Numbered from the stretch's first letter, positions 9,037-19,362 are shown. The stretch is 64,000 nucleotides of DNA from Syntrophobacteraceae bacterium (GCA_003165235.1 PLSV01000024.1:1-64000); one strand, 5' to 3'. Notes: generated by a model not told the origin, from the letters alone. Numbers and translations: made by a program.

Positions 9037-10881
9037 ATGATCGCCAAACGCGTCGCGATGAAGAGTGTAAAGAAAAGCAGTTTTATCGCGCTCATCGGCT
9101 ATCTTCTTGGTCAGCTGGGAAAAGCCGAACGAGTCGGCCGTGTGAATGTTACAAATTGCAACTCCAGCGATCCACATTGGGCGGGGATCGAAGCCGAGGC
9201 GACGCAGGCGCAGAATACGAGGGCTGAATCGGACAAGACTTATCACCTTTTAGTTTCGTTTCGGGCTGGCGAGAATCCCTCGCCCGAAGTATTGGAGACA
9301 ATCGAGGAGCGGATCTGCAAGAGTCTTGGCTACGGCGAGCACCAGCGCGTCTCAGTGGTGCACACCGATACTGACAATCTTCACCTGCACATTTGCATCA
9401 ATAAGATTCACCCTGGTCGCCACACCATCCATGAGCCTTATTTTGACCATAAAAGCTTAGGCAAGCTCTGCGCACAACTTGAAGCCGAATACGACTTAGA
9501 GAAAGACAACCATATCCCGAAAAAAACGGCGGGAGAGACCCGAGCTGCCGACATGGAAAACGCCGCAGGGCTTGAGAGTCTTATTGGCTGGATACGGCGC
9601 CAGTGCCTACATGAGATTTTAACTGCGAAGTCCTGGGCTGAGCTTCATAAGGCCATGAGAGAAAACGGCCTTGAGATAAGGGAGAAAGGAAATGGACTGG
9701 TTATCGTAGACCGGGAAGGGGTAGGCGTAAAGGCAAGCTCTGTTTCCCGCAACTGCTCGAAGGCGGCGTTCGAGGCTCGCCTTGGGAAATTTGAGGCTTC
9801 CCCTGAAGCCCGGGCAAAGGAGCGGCCCAAACGCCGCTACGCTCCAAAGCCGCTTGCCTCGCGCGTGGACACCACCGAACTCTACGCTGAGTACAAGGCT
9901 GAACGGGAAAGCGATGTGCAGGGTAGGGGGCTTGAATTTCAAGCTGCCAAGGCCACAAAAAACCGGCGTATTGAGGATGCAAAGCGCTCCGCGCGTCTTA
10001 AACGAGCGGCGATAAAGTTAACATCTGGCAGGGTTTCGAAGAAGTTGCTGTACGGCCTGGCCAGCAAAAAACTCAAGGCGGAGATTACAAAGATCAATCG
10101 AGAGTATCTGGCGGAGCGCAAGGCGATTTATCTAAAATACCGGCGCCGCACCTGGAATGATTGGCTTCAGATAAAAGCCCGGCAGGGGAACAAGACGGCC
10201 TTGGAAACTCTGCGGGCCAGGGAGGCCCGCGCAGGTCTTAAAGGCGATACCATTGGGAGTAGGGGCCTTCCAAAAGAGGTAGGCGCGATACCCGGTCTCA
10301 ACATAGATTCTGTTACCAAAAAAGGCACCGTGATCTATCGGGTTGCGGATACTACGATCCGGGATGATGGAAAAGTCCTTAGGGTAGGGCAGGGGGCTAG
10401 TCCCGAAGGTTTGGAAGCAGCCCTCCGGATCGCTTCCGAGCGTTTCGGAGGAAACATTACAGTCAATGGCAGCCCCGAGTTCAAGGAGCTTGTGGTCAAT
10501 GCGGCTGCAGTTGCCAGGCTGAAAATAGAATTCGACGATCCGGATCTTGAAAAACGGCGCATCTTTCTTCTGGCCGGGACAAGTTTTGACAGTTTGGCCG
10601 CTCGCAAGTACATCGACGAAAGGAACCGGAAGCGAGAAAAGATCGCAGATATTACCGAGCACAGATTATACACATTGATGGATGCCGGCGACGTTTCGTT
10701 CCGGGGCCTACGCGTGGTGGACGGGGAAGGTCTCGCGCTTTTCGAGAAAGGAAAGCAAATTCTGGTTTTGCCAGTCGATCAGGCAACGGAGGCGCGGCTG
10801 AAGCGGTCACATCTTGGTGATCCGGCGAGCGTTACGGCAGAAGGAACGATTCAGATCAGGGGAGGCAGGAGTAAACGCTGA
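9037..10881 (+). CDS. traI: TraI-type MOB-P relaxase
   Basis: HLLVSFRAGENPS...VSVVHTDTDNLHLHICINKIHP (HxDxxNxHxH motif), 614 aa. Confidence 0.9.
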   Translation: MIAKRVAMKSVKKSSFIALIGYLLGQLGKAERVGRVNVTNCNSSDPHWAGIEAEATQAQNTRAESDKTYHLLVSFRAGENPSPEVLETIEERICKSLGYGEHQRVSVVHTDTDNLHLHICINKIHPGRHTIHEPYFDHKSLGKLCAQLEAEYDLEKDNHIPKKTAGETRAADMENAAGLESLIGWIRRQCLHEILTAKSWAELHKAMRENGLEIREKGNGLVIVDREGVGVKASSVSRNCSKAAFEARLGKFEASPEARAKERPKRRYAPKPLASRVDTTELYAEYKAERESDVQGRGLEFQAAKATKNRRIEDAKRSARLKRAAIKLTSGRVSKKLLYGLASKKLKAEITKINREYLAERKAIYLKYRRRTWNDWLQIKARQGNKTALETLRAREARAGLKGDTIGSRGLPKEVGAIPGLNIDSVTKKGTVIYRVADTTIRDDGKVLRVGQGASPEGLEAALRIASERFGGNITVNGSPEFKELVVNAAAVARLKIEFDDPDLEKRRIFLLAGTSFDSLAARKYIDERNRKREKIADITEHRLYTLMDAGDVSFRGLRVVDGEGLALFEKGKQILVLPVDQATEARLKRSHLGDPASVTAEGTIQIRGGRSKR

Positions 10882-11241
10882 AAATTTTTCCATCAGGTTT
10901 AGACGCCAGGGAAAAGTACTCGATTAGGTTCTGGGCAGAACGACCGCGAAACGGTCGATCACACCCTGGACCCGAGCTTTGGGGTCTTTGGGACCATGGT
11001 AAAACGTATCCTGGTGACACGCCGGCGAGCTGCTCAGACCCAGATTGTCACCAATGGGAAAGTGGACACCGAGGGATTTTCGGCTTTCGCCTTCACAAGC
11101 AAGGACCTCGCACATCCACGAGTAATTCTATTGCTCTCATCTTTAACCCAAAGCTCGTCAAAATATTTTCAAGAAAAAGGCAGCGATTTTCTGGTTGGTA
11201 GATTGGCTATACAGGCCGATTTAGAAAGACCCTTAGTTTGA

Positions 11242-11267
11242 CATCATAGCAGCATGATGCTATGATG
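11242..11267. promoter_or_regulatory. Perfect 10-bp inverted repeat (operator-like)
   Basis: catcatagca-gcatga-tgctatgatg, upstream of the 11320 ORF. Confidence 0.4.
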
Positions 11268-11319
11268 CTTGCCATAGGTTCTTAAAATGTCCAAAGCAAA
11301 CGATTTACGGAGGTAGAAA

Positions 11320-11526
11320 ATGATTCGGTATCAATTCACGCAAGAGCAGTTCTGTAAAGTGCTTGCCGACACACTCGACATGTATCTCGAATATGTCGAT
11401 GTCCACGGGCGAGATCGCGTGCGAGCGGCTATGGCGGCAATCGATGAGACCCTGCAAGGCTTGGAAGTGGAAAGGGAGCTTGTGGACCTTGGGGAAGTGA
11501 CGGTTCTTAATCAACTGCTGATATGA
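11320..11526 (+). CDS. Small hypothetical protein
   Basis: 68 aa; RBS-like ggaggtagaaa before ATG. Confidence 0.5.
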   Translation: MIRYQFTQEQFCKVLADTLDMYLEYVDVHGRDRVRAAMAAIDETLQGLEVERELVDLGEVTVLNQLLI

Positions 11527-11541
11527 AAGGGAGGTCGAGTT

Positions 11542-11874
11542 ATGCCAAGGCTGCCCGCTGTACTGAAACTCAAAGGGAAAATTTCAACCGGGGAAGTCTG
11601 GATTGATGGGAAGCCCGTTTTCGCTGAAAGAAGCCTTGCGGTCTGTAACCATAGCCCAACGGGATTTTCATGGGGCTATCTCGGTTCGGGTCCCACCCAG
11701 CTTGCTCTTGCAATTCTACTTAGGTATCTCTCTAAAAGGGAGGCCGTTGCCCTGTATCAAGATTTCAAGTTGAAGTTCATTGCAAACCTTCCTCAGACGG
11801 ATTTTGAGACAGAGATCGATATCCGCGAATGGATTGCCGGGGCAAGGGCTGAAACGAGTGACAATGATTTATGA
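11542..11874 (+). CDS. DUF6166-like protein
   Basis: SPTGFSWGYLGSGPTQLALAILLRYLSKREAVALYQDFKLKFIANLP; aagggaggtcgag RBS. Confidence 0.6.
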   Translation: MPRLPAVLKLKGKISTGEVWIDGKPVFAERSLAVCNHSPTGFSWGYLGSGPTQLALAILLRYLSKREAVALYQDFKLKFIANLPQTDFETEIDIREWIAGARAETSDNDL

Positions 11875-12063
11875 TCTTTCTTACCGCAACCCGGCACTAT
11901 GGAGCCATTAGCCATTGCGTACAAGAAAATGGTGACACCCGGGCGACCAACTCGCCGGCCTGGTGTCACCACGATTACTTTTTGTAGCTCGGTGAGATCT
12001 CTGGTGACGGTTGGCTGCGTGTTCAGGAACTTTAGCTCCGATGCATGACGCAAAGGACATGAA

Positions 12064-12252
12064 ATGCCGGATGAAGATATCAAGCGAGTAACGTTAAGAA
12101 TTCCTAAGCGGCTGCACAACGAACTGATTGAAGCCTCTTTTAAGAGTCGCAAGCAGGGCGAGGTGAAGTCAATCAACACGATCGGGGTAGAAGCCTTGGA
12201 AATGTGGCTCAAGGCCCAGGAGTCGAAAGGGAAGGGGAGGGGGGCAAAATGA
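12064..12252 (+). CDS. Small RHH/Arc-like protein
   Basis: MPDEDIKRVTLRIPKRLHNELIEASFKSRKQGEVKSINTIGVEALEMWL. Confidence 0.6.
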   Translation: MPDEDIKRVTLRIPKRLHNELIEASFKSRKQGEVKSINTIGVEALEMWLKAQESKGKGRGAK

Positions 12253-12656
12253 CGCGCGCAATCGCAAAATCCTTGGATCATACAACAGATGCCGAGGACC
12301 TGGCTGATAGAATACGGGCAGAAGCATCGAAGCTGCCCGAGTTGGTCGAATCTCTTTCCCGGAAATATCGGGAGATCCTCACGCGGATACATGAACTTAA
12401 AAGGGCAGGGCTTATTTATGCAAAGCCGCACTACCGCCAGGGCAAATACCTCTACCTCATTTATCCGATGAAAGATGGGGAGCGCCGGCGAGAATACATT
12501 GGCGCAGATCCTGAGAAGAAAAAAGTTGCACTCCAGGCGATAAACCGGGTGCATGAATATGAAGCTCTATCGAACAAGCTGGCCCGAACCGAGGGGTGTC
12601 TTTCTCAAGGTCAATTGCAACTCAATCAATTGGTCCGGACTCTTTCTGTTAAATGA
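12249..12656 (+). CDS. Hypothetical protein, ATGA-coupled to upstream RHH gene
   Basis: Start at MTRAIAKSLD; ATGA overlap with 12064..12252. Confidence 0.5.
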   Translation: MTRAIAKSLDHTTDAEDLADRIRAEASKLPELVESLSRKYREILTRIHELKRAGLIYAKPHYRQGKYLYLIYPMKDGERRREYIGADPEKKKVALQAINRVHEYEALSNKLARTEGCLSQGQLQLNQLVRTLSVK

Positions 12657-12896
12657 TGACAAAGCGGCCGCGATCCCGGAGCTGCAGTTCGAGAATTTGT
12701 CACCAGGGAACAAAATGGGACAGCGTGAACGTTGCATGTCAGCCCGGTCGACGAGCAAAACTTAAGAATTGCACATTGGCCACCGGGAAGGGTAGGGCGC
12801 AGGTGTTGGTGACAGTTACGCGCAGATCACGCTCGGGACCTGGAGCCTTTTGTCGCCATCGGCTAAGGAATGCTTGTAACAATGAATTGCTGACGA

Positions 12897-14306
12897 ATGG
12901 ATATGCCGGTGCTTTTGCCGAAAGATAACATAACCGGCAAGGAGTCCATTGATCGGGAGCTTCTTGAGTCCCCCGACTGGGCTGCCGCAAAAAGCCAGGC
13001 TGATGAGAGTGCAGCCGAACGGATCATTTCCAGGTTGTGGAATCCGAAAAAAACCGACGCCCTAAAAGCCCTGGTGGGCAGTGCGACGAATATAGTGCTG
13101 GCTTCACAGCCGAGCACCTCAAGAATGAATGCCCTGGCGTGGGTATTTGCAAAGCACCTTGCTCAAGAGATCGGTGCCGAATACTGTGTCGGTGATCAAT
13201 TATACGATCCGATACATTCCCAGCAGATGAAGCATATACCACGGCTGCAGAGGCCCTTGTATCCCCGCGAGTACGCAAGTATTGACCCGGAAGCCGCGAG
13301 GTTTAAGCTTGGTGGGAAGACGGTCGTAGTAGTGGAGGACCTTCTGACTACGGGCGGCTCTGTAAAAGATTTCGTGCGGGCACTCAGCGACGATGGTATC
13401 CGGGTTTCGTCCGTGGTGGCTCTTGCCGGTGATCGCAGGCTGCAAATAGATGAAAAGACCGGTCTCGCATTAAAGACCGCGCTCCATGAAAAGGGCATAG
13501 AGCTGCAAGCTTCAGAACTTGTAGGTAACCTTACGCGTTCGGAAGCGCGCGGCATCGTTCTTCTCATCAATAATCTGAGGACCGAAAATGGAAAAGCAAA
13601 ACTTACCCAAAACTTACAAAGGATACTCGACCGAGGAGCTCTTGAACATATGGGAGGAGGTGAAAAGCCCGAAAGGGACTTCGGCTCCGAAAGAGAAGAT
13701 TCTCGCCATGAGCCAGATGATAAGAGAATTCAAGCTCGGGATATTCTCGAAAATGGACAAAGAGCCGACTTGACCCTCCAGGGAATTCAAAGCCCTCAAA
13801 TAAGGGTCATTCCCGACGATCTCGCCTCATTAAAAGCTATTTGGCAAGCCGAGCTTGATAAGTTTTTGGCTCCAATTAAAACCAGGGCTGCGCGATTGGA
13901 AGAGAAGCTCACGGCCATGCTGGTCCGGCATGGTGAGCATATTGGAAAGCACGAGAAAGCCAAACCGAAGGCGCCTGCCGGCCCTTTAGCGAGATTATCC
14001 CGAGGGAAGTATAATAAACGCCTTGCTGCATGGGAACACATACATGACCGCCTTGGCCGGCGTGAAGCTCAACTGAGGCAGCGTTTAAATTGGGTGGAAG
14101 AGTATGTAAGAGAGCCGATTTCCGAGTTCTACCAATCCGGGGCGCAAAAATACGCAGGCAAACAGCTCACAAAAAACCAGCCGGAATTGGTTCGTAAGCT
14201 CGAACAGGCTCGTGAGTGCGATCTCCGGAAACGCTCTGAACAGATTACCATAGTATTCGAAAAACAGGAACGTACCCAGGCCCAGCATCGGGGCAGGCAA
14301 CGGTAG
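12897..14306 (+). CDS. Phosphoribosyltransferase-like N-terminus fused to charged/coiled-coil C-terminus
   Basis: KTVVVVEDLLTTGGSVKDFVRAL resembles the PRPP-binding loop; C-terminal half K/R/E/Q-rich helical. Confidence 0.65.
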   Translation: MDMPVLLPKDNITGKESIDRELLESPDWAAAKSQADESAAERIISRLWNPKKTDALKALVGSATNIVLASQPSTSRMNALAWVFAKHLAQEIGAEYCVGDQLYDPIHSQQMKHIPRLQRPLYPREYASIDPEAARFKLGGKTVVVVEDLLTTGGSVKDFVRALSDDGIRVSSVVALAGDRRLQIDEKTGLALKTALHEKGIELQASELVGNLTRSEARGIVLLINNLRTENGKAKLTQNLQRILDRGALEHMGGGEKPERDFGSEREDSRHEPDDKRIQARDILENGQRADLTLQGIQSPQIRVIPDDLASLKAIWQAELDKFLAPIKTRAARLEEKLTAMLVRHGEHIGKHEKAKPKAPAGPLARLSRGKYNKRLAAWEHIHDRLGRREAQLRQRLNWVEEYVREPISEFYQSGAQKYAGKQLTKNQPELVRKLEQARECDLRKRSEQITIVFEKQERTQAQHRGRQR

Positions 14307-14396
14307 CGTTTTCCGGTCTATCATTCCCGGGCGAACGAGGAAGCGGGAGTGATTTGCAAGGTGGTCTAAGAAAGTCAGGAAAGGAAACAGAGAGGG

Positions 14397-14588
14397 ATGA
14401 AAGCCATTTTAACCGATAAAGACGGTACATGTGAAGTAGTCGAATTCAATCCAACCAGAACGACTTTGGAGGACATTGTTTTTGATTATCTGAGGCGAAA
14501 TGTTGACTACCACAATGAAGAAATCGACTTGGTCGATATGTGGGCTGACTGGCGAAACTACGTGAGTGTCACAGTGGAAGAAGAATAG
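14397..14588 (+). CDS. Small hypothetical protein
   Basis: 63 aa acidic ORF; preceded by aaacagagaggg. Confidence 0.4.
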   Translation: MKAILTDKDGTCEVVEFNPTRTTLEDIVFDYLRRNVDYHNEEIDLVDMWADWRNYVSVTVEEE

Positions 14589-14847
14589 CGGCACCGAAAG
14601 GAAAGTCAAAGCGGTATCGATCCTCCATCCACAAGATTTTTTCAGTTCCCCTTTGCTTTCATGCACTTTTTTGAACCACCGAGTCGAACGCCAGCCCTTT
14701 TTTACATGCAGATATTTTCATACTAAACCGTGATATTGCGGTGAACTGCGGTTTACAATCGGAATGATTTAGCGTAATAAAACATTCTAAAATGGGAGAA
14801 GTGTGTCCGCAACACCCCTTGGAGATCGTGGCGTGAGGAGCGCAAGA

Positions 14848-15069
14848 ATGGCCGAGACGGAAGATAGGTGGCTGTCCGTAGATGAAATATCGAAGCACCT
14901 CGGAGTCAGCAACGACACTGTGTATCGGTGGATCGAAAAGCACGCTATGCCCGCCCATAGAATGGGGCGGTTGTGGAAATTCAAGAAAGAGGAGGTTGAC
15001 CATTGGGTGAAAGCAGGTGGTGCAGCCTCTGGCCGGTCGAGAACCAAAGGGGAAAGGAATTTAAAATGA
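14848..15069 (+). CDS. Excisionase-family (MerR-like) HTH protein
   Basis: RWLSVDEISKHLGVSNDTVYRWIEKHAMPAHRMGRLWKFKKEEVDHWV; ATGA-coupled to the methyltransferase. Confidence 0.8.
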   Translation: MAETEDRWLSVDEISKHLGVSNDTVYRWIEKHAMPAHRMGRLWKFKKEEVDHWVKAGGAASGRSRTKGERNLK

Positions 15070-16187
15070 TGTCCGATGGGGAGCGAACTCGAACGGAAAT
15101 ACTACCAACACGGAAAATATATGCAGTGGACTTATTTTGTGGGGCCGGGGGGCTGACGAATGGATTGACGCGGGCTGGAATCGATGTCCAGCTTGGCATC
15201 GATGTTGACCCAATCTGCGAGTTTCCTTACACAGCAAACAATAAGGCAAAATTCCTACTGAAATCAGTCGAAGACTTAGGTGCAAATGACATCGAAAAAT
15301 TCTTCCGGAAAAGAAGCATCCGGCTATTAGCTGGGTGCGCTCCATGTCAGACATTCTCGACGTACAACCAGAAAGCGACTTCTGAGGACGACCGATGGTG
15401 GCTTCTCCTACATTTCTCCAGATTGGCAAAAGAACTTTCCCCAGAACTTATCACCATGGAAAACGTCCCGCGGCTTATAAATCACGATGTCTTTAAGCAA
15501 TTTGTCAAGGATTTGCAAGGCGCCGGCTACTGCGTGAGTCACTGTGTAGTTAACTGTGCCGATTATGGCGTTCCTCAGCATCGCCAAAGATTGGTTTTAT
15601 TAGCGTCGAGGTTGGGTCCGATTCGTTTTCTTACGCCATTGGAGTTCGGTGCTTCAGCCAGGACGGTTCGAGCTGTCATAGGGAATTTGCCTCATTTGAC
15701 AGCCGGCGAGACACACTCCTCCGATCCATTGCATCAGGCAGCGACACTCTCCGAGACCAACGTCCTGAGGATCAAGGCATCGCAACCTGGTGGAACATGG
15801 CGAGACTGGCGGGAAAACCTGATTGCCGGTTGTCACAGGAAGCCAACAGGCAAGACATACCCTAGCGTATACGGACGTATGTGCTGGGATAGACCGGCGC
15901 CTGCAATTACGACCCAGTTTTTCGGTTTCGGAAATGGTCGGTTCGGTCATCCACAACAAGATCGGGCGATCTCGTTGCGCGAAGGTGCGATTCTCCAAAG
16001 TTTTCCTGAAGATTACGTCTTCTCTCGTCCGGGCGAGCCTATCTCCAAGAAATCGGTAGGAAAGTTGATCGGCAACGCAGTGCCGCCTGTACTCGGTGAG
16101 GTTATCGGGAAGAGTATAGTAGCACACGTCGAAGATTCTATGCGGAAGAGAAGGAAAATCCAAGCGGAAGCGAGGCAGTATGTCTGA
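15066..16187 (+). CDS. DNA (cytosine-5) methyltransferase
   Basis: DLFCGAGGLTNGL, LLAGCAPCQTFSTYN, ITMENVPRL, PQHRQRLVLLASR, IGNAVPPVL. Confidence 0.93.
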   Translation: MMSDGERTRTEILPTRKIYAVDLFCGAGGLTNGLTRAGIDVQLGIDVDPICEFPYTANNKAKFLLKSVEDLGANDIEKFFRKRSIRLLAGCAPCQTFSTYNQKATSEDDRWWLLLHFSRLAKELSPELITMENVPRLINHDVFKQFVKDLQGAGYCVSHCVVNCADYGVPQHRQRLVLLASRLGPIRFLTPLEFGASARTVRAVIGNLPHLTAGETHSSDPLHQAATLSETNVLRIKASQPGGTWRDWRENLIAGCHRKPTGKTYPSVYGRMCWDRPAPAITTQFFGFGNGRFGHPQQDRAISLREGAILQSFPEDYVFSRPGEPISKKSVGKLIGNAVPPVLGEVIGKSIVAHVEDSMRKRRKIQAEARQYV

Positions 16188-19100
16188 GAACACTCGGCCT
16201 GGTTCACCCGAATATGTCTGGGGCCGCTCCGTACCCGATCCTGGCCAACTGGTCGAGATCAGACGTCGTCAGTGGGTAGTCAGTGATGTGGAGGCATCGG
16301 CCTTCTCCTCGACAGGAAACGGGAAGCAACACCTCGTCAGTCTTGGGTCGCTCGACGAAGATTCCCTCGGAGAGAGCCTACAGGTTCTGTGGGAATTGGA
16401 ACCTGGCGCACGTGTTCTGGAAAGAGCGGGGCTTCCGAAGGTCACCGGTTGGGACCGGACGGCGAGGCTGGAAGCATTTCTCGACGCCGTTCGCTGGGGA
16501 GCCGCGACCAACGCGGACAGGTCCTTTCTCCAGTCGCCTTTCCGAAGCGGCATTACCATCGAAGACTACCAGCTCGATCCCCTTGTCCGCGCCATCGACA
16601 TGGCTCGCGTGAATTTACTGATTGCCGACGATGTCGGTTTGGGAAAAACCATCGAGGCCGGTTTGGTGATTCAGGAGCTCCTCGTCCGCCACCGAGCTAG
16701 ATCCGTCATGATCGTTTGCCCTGCGACGCTCCAGGTCAAATGGCGGACTGAAATGCAGGAGAAATTCGGACTCGAATTCCGCATCGTGGATACCGAATAC
16801 GTCAAGGGGCTCCGTCGTGAACGTGGCATCCACGCCAACCCGTGGACATCTTTTCCGCGACTCATCTCCTCCATGGACTGGATGAAATCCGGAGAGGGAC
16901 TGCGGCTTCTCAAGGACATTCTCCCCCCTCACGTAACCTATCCACGCAAGTTCGACATCCTCGTGGTGGACGAAGCCCACAACATCGCTCCTGCCGCGGC
17001 GACTCGCTATGCGCTGGAAAGTCAGCGCACACGATTGGTCCGCACTGCAGCTCCCCATTTTTCGCATCGTCTGTTCCTGAGTGCGACACCTCACAACGGA
17101 TACCAGGAGTCCTTCACCTCCCTGCTGGAACTTCTCGACGACCAACGCTTCGCCCGAACCGTGATGCCTGACGAGAAACAACTCCGTCGGGTCATGGTCC
17201 GACGCATGAAGAGCGACATCGTCGACGCAGATGGCTACCCCGTTTTCCCTATCCGGAAACTCGAATGCCTGGAGATCGCGTATTCGGAAGAAGAAAGGGG
17301 CATCCATCGTCTGCTCCGAGATTTCACGGTGGCTCGAACGAACAGCGTCAAGGGAACACGATACGAATTCGGGACCGACTTCGTGCACATGTTGCTGAAG
17401 AAGCGGTTGTTCTCGTCGCCGATGGCCTTCGCTACAACCCTCGCCAAGCACAGGGAGACCCTGAAACGTGGACACTCCCGATCTGCAGCTTCGGCGTTGG
17501 ATGATCGAATACTCCGCAAGGCCATCGTTCGAAGCGAAGAGGAATACTCGGACGACATCAAGTCCGAGGAGGCACAGCTCGAAGCGGTCGAAGTGGCCAG
17601 CGAAATGACCGTACCGCTCGGCGAAACAGAACGCGCCATGCTCGACCGCCTCACGGACTGGGCCGAAAAACACAGGAACCGGGTGGACGCGAAGGCCAAG
17701 GCCATCCTTCGTTGGCTCGAAACATATTTGAAAAACGATGGGCACTGGAACGAAAAGAGGGTGATTCTTTTCACGGAGTATCGAGCCACCCATGTCTGGC
17801 TTCACCAAATCCTCACGGCCAACGGATACGGCGGCAATCGCCTGTCGATTTTGCACGGGAGCATGCGCCCCGAAGAGCGCGAGACAGTCAAGGCGGCTTT
17901 CCAGGCGCATCCAAACGTATCGCCCGTCCGAATCCTGCTGGCGACCGATGCGGCTTCGGAAGGCATTGACTTGCAGAATTACTGCAATTACCTGATCCAC
18001 GTCGAGATCCCCTGGAATCCCAACGTGATGGAGCAACGCAACGGCAGGATCGACCGTCACGGTCAACGTGAAAAGGACGTTTTCATTTGGCATCCAGTGA
18101 GCCAGGGTTTCGACCCACGCGAGATTCCCAGACATCGAAAGGTGGGCGAAATCGAGGGTGATCATGAATACCTCATGAGGGCCGTCCTCAAGGTGGACAC
18201 GATCCGAGAAGATTTGGGCAGCGTAGGACCCGTTATCGCGAAGCAGATAGAAGAGGCCATGCTCGGAAGGCGGAGCGCCATGGATACGGGTGCCGCCGAA
18301 GCCAAGGCTGCGAGAGCGCGCCGTTTCGTCGCGGCCGAGCGCAAGCTGCAGGAACGGATCACACGCCTACACGAAAAACTCATGGAGGCGAAGACGGATT
18401 TCCATCTCGCTCCCGAGAACGTGCTCCGTGCCGTCACGATCGCCCTTGAACTCGCCGAGAAACCACCATTGAAGAGAGTCTCCCTGCCCGGCGTTTCAGA
18501 AGGCAAGGTGTTCGAAGTGCCGGTGTTGCCTGGCTCATGGGGCCGGGCAACTATCGGACTCGAACATCCTCACACGGGGGTGCGACGTCCCATCACCTTC
18601 GATCATGACATCGCGAAGGGAAGGGATGACGTGGTCCTGGTCCACCTCAATCACAAGCTCGTTCAGATGAGTCTCCGCCTCCTACGCGAGGAGATATGGA
18701 AGCTGGACGATGTCAAACTGTTGCATCGCATCACCGTTCGGACAGTTCCCGACGACGAACTCGATCAACCGGTCGTCGCCGTCTGGTCACGTCTGGTCGT
18801 CACGGGCGGAGGGCATCATCGGCTACACGAGGAGTTGACCCTCTCCGGCGGGGAACTCGAACACAAGATATTCAGAAGGATTACCCAGGTAGGCAGGCTC
18901 GAAGCCCTAGTTGAAAAGGCCGAGCCGATCGTTCCGGGCGACGATGTCTTTGCGGTCTTGAAGGATCGATTCGAAAGACACGAGGAGACGGTGCGGGCTG
19001 CCGTGGAGGCGCGGTCCCGAGATCGTCTGAAGTACCTGCAGAACACGTTGACCCGTCGCAAGGAAAGCGAGATCGGGGACCTCATGACGGTTCTCGACGA

Positions 19101-19362
19101 TCTGGCCAAAAGCATCGGGAAGGAACTCGGCGACTCCGGACCGCAATTCGTGCAGTTGACCCTCTGGCCCGAGGAAGAGCGCAACCAGTTGAAACGGGAC
19201 ATGGAGGCGCTGAAAGCCAGACTAGCCCGCATCCCCGACGAGAAGGAAAGCGAGGCCACCGCGATCGAGAGCCGCTACGCCGATCCCGCAGCCCGCACTT
19301 TTCCCGTGGCAGTGGTTTTCCTTGTCCCTCGCTCCATGCTCGGAAAGGTTCGACCGATATGA
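16180..19362 (+). CDS. drmD: DrmD-like SNF2-family helicase of class 1 DISARM
   Basis: LLIADDVGLGKTIEAGLVIQELL, ILVVDEAHN, LFLSATPHNGY, ATDAASEGIDLQNYCNYLIHVEIPWNPNVMEQRNGRIDRHGQ. Confidence 0.85.
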   Translation: MSENTRPGSPEYVWGRSVPDPGQLVEIRRRQWVVSDVEASAFSSTGNGKQHLVSLGSLDEDSLGESLQVLWELEPGARVLERAGLPKVTGWDRTARLEAFLDAVRWGAATNADRSFLQSPFRSGITIEDYQLDPLVRAIDMARVNLLIADDVGLGKTIEAGLVIQELLVRHRARSVMIVCPATLQVKWRTEMQEKFGLEFRIVDTEYVKGLRRERGIHANPWTSFPRLISSMDWMKSGEGLRLLKDILPPHVTYPRKFDILVVDEAHNIAPAAATRYALESQRTRLVRTAAPHFSHRLFLSATPHNGYQESFTSLLELLDDQRFARTVMPDEKQLRRVMVRRMKSDIVDADGYPVFPIRKLECLEIAYSEEERGIHRLLRDFTVARTNSVKGTRYEFGTDFVHMLLKKRLFSSPMAFATTLAKHRETLKRGHSRSAASALDDRILRKAIVRSEEEYSDDIKSEEAQLEAVEVASEMTVPLGETERAMLDRLTDWAEKHRNRVDAKAKAILRWLETYLKNDGHWNEKRVILFTEYRATHVWLHQILTANGYGGNRLSILHGSMRPEERETVKAAFQAHPNVSPVRILLATDAASEGIDLQNYCNYLIHVEIPWNPNVMEQRNGRIDRHGQREKDVFIWHPVSQGFDPREIPRHRKVGEIEGDHEYLMRAVLKVDTIREDLGSVGPVIAKQIEEAMLGRRSAMDTGAAEAKAARARRFVAAERKLQERITRLHEKLMEAKTDFHLAPENVLRAVTIALELAEKPPLKRVSLPGVSEGKVFEVPVLPGSWGRATIGLEHPHTGVRRPITFDHDIAKGRDDVVLVHLNHKLVQMSLRLLREEIWKLDDVKLLHRITVRTVPDDELDQPVVAVWSRLVVTGGGHHRLHEELTLSGGELEHKIFRRITQVGRLEALVEKAEPIVPGDDVFAVLKDRFERHEETVRAAVEARSRDRLKYLQNTLTRRKESEIGDLMTVLDDLAKSIGKELGDSGPQFVQLTLWPEEERNQLKRDMEALKARLARIPDEKESEATAIESRYADPAARTFPVAVVFLVPRSMLGKVRPI

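Noticed and set aside
10132-10662. 176-aa ORF antisense to traI
   Set aside because: Shadow ORF; no RBS or domain evidence.
16615-18165. 516-aa minus-strand ORF antisense to drmD
   Set aside because: Long antisense ORF caused by high-GC codon bias; no recognisable domain, while the + strand gene has full SNF2 motifs.
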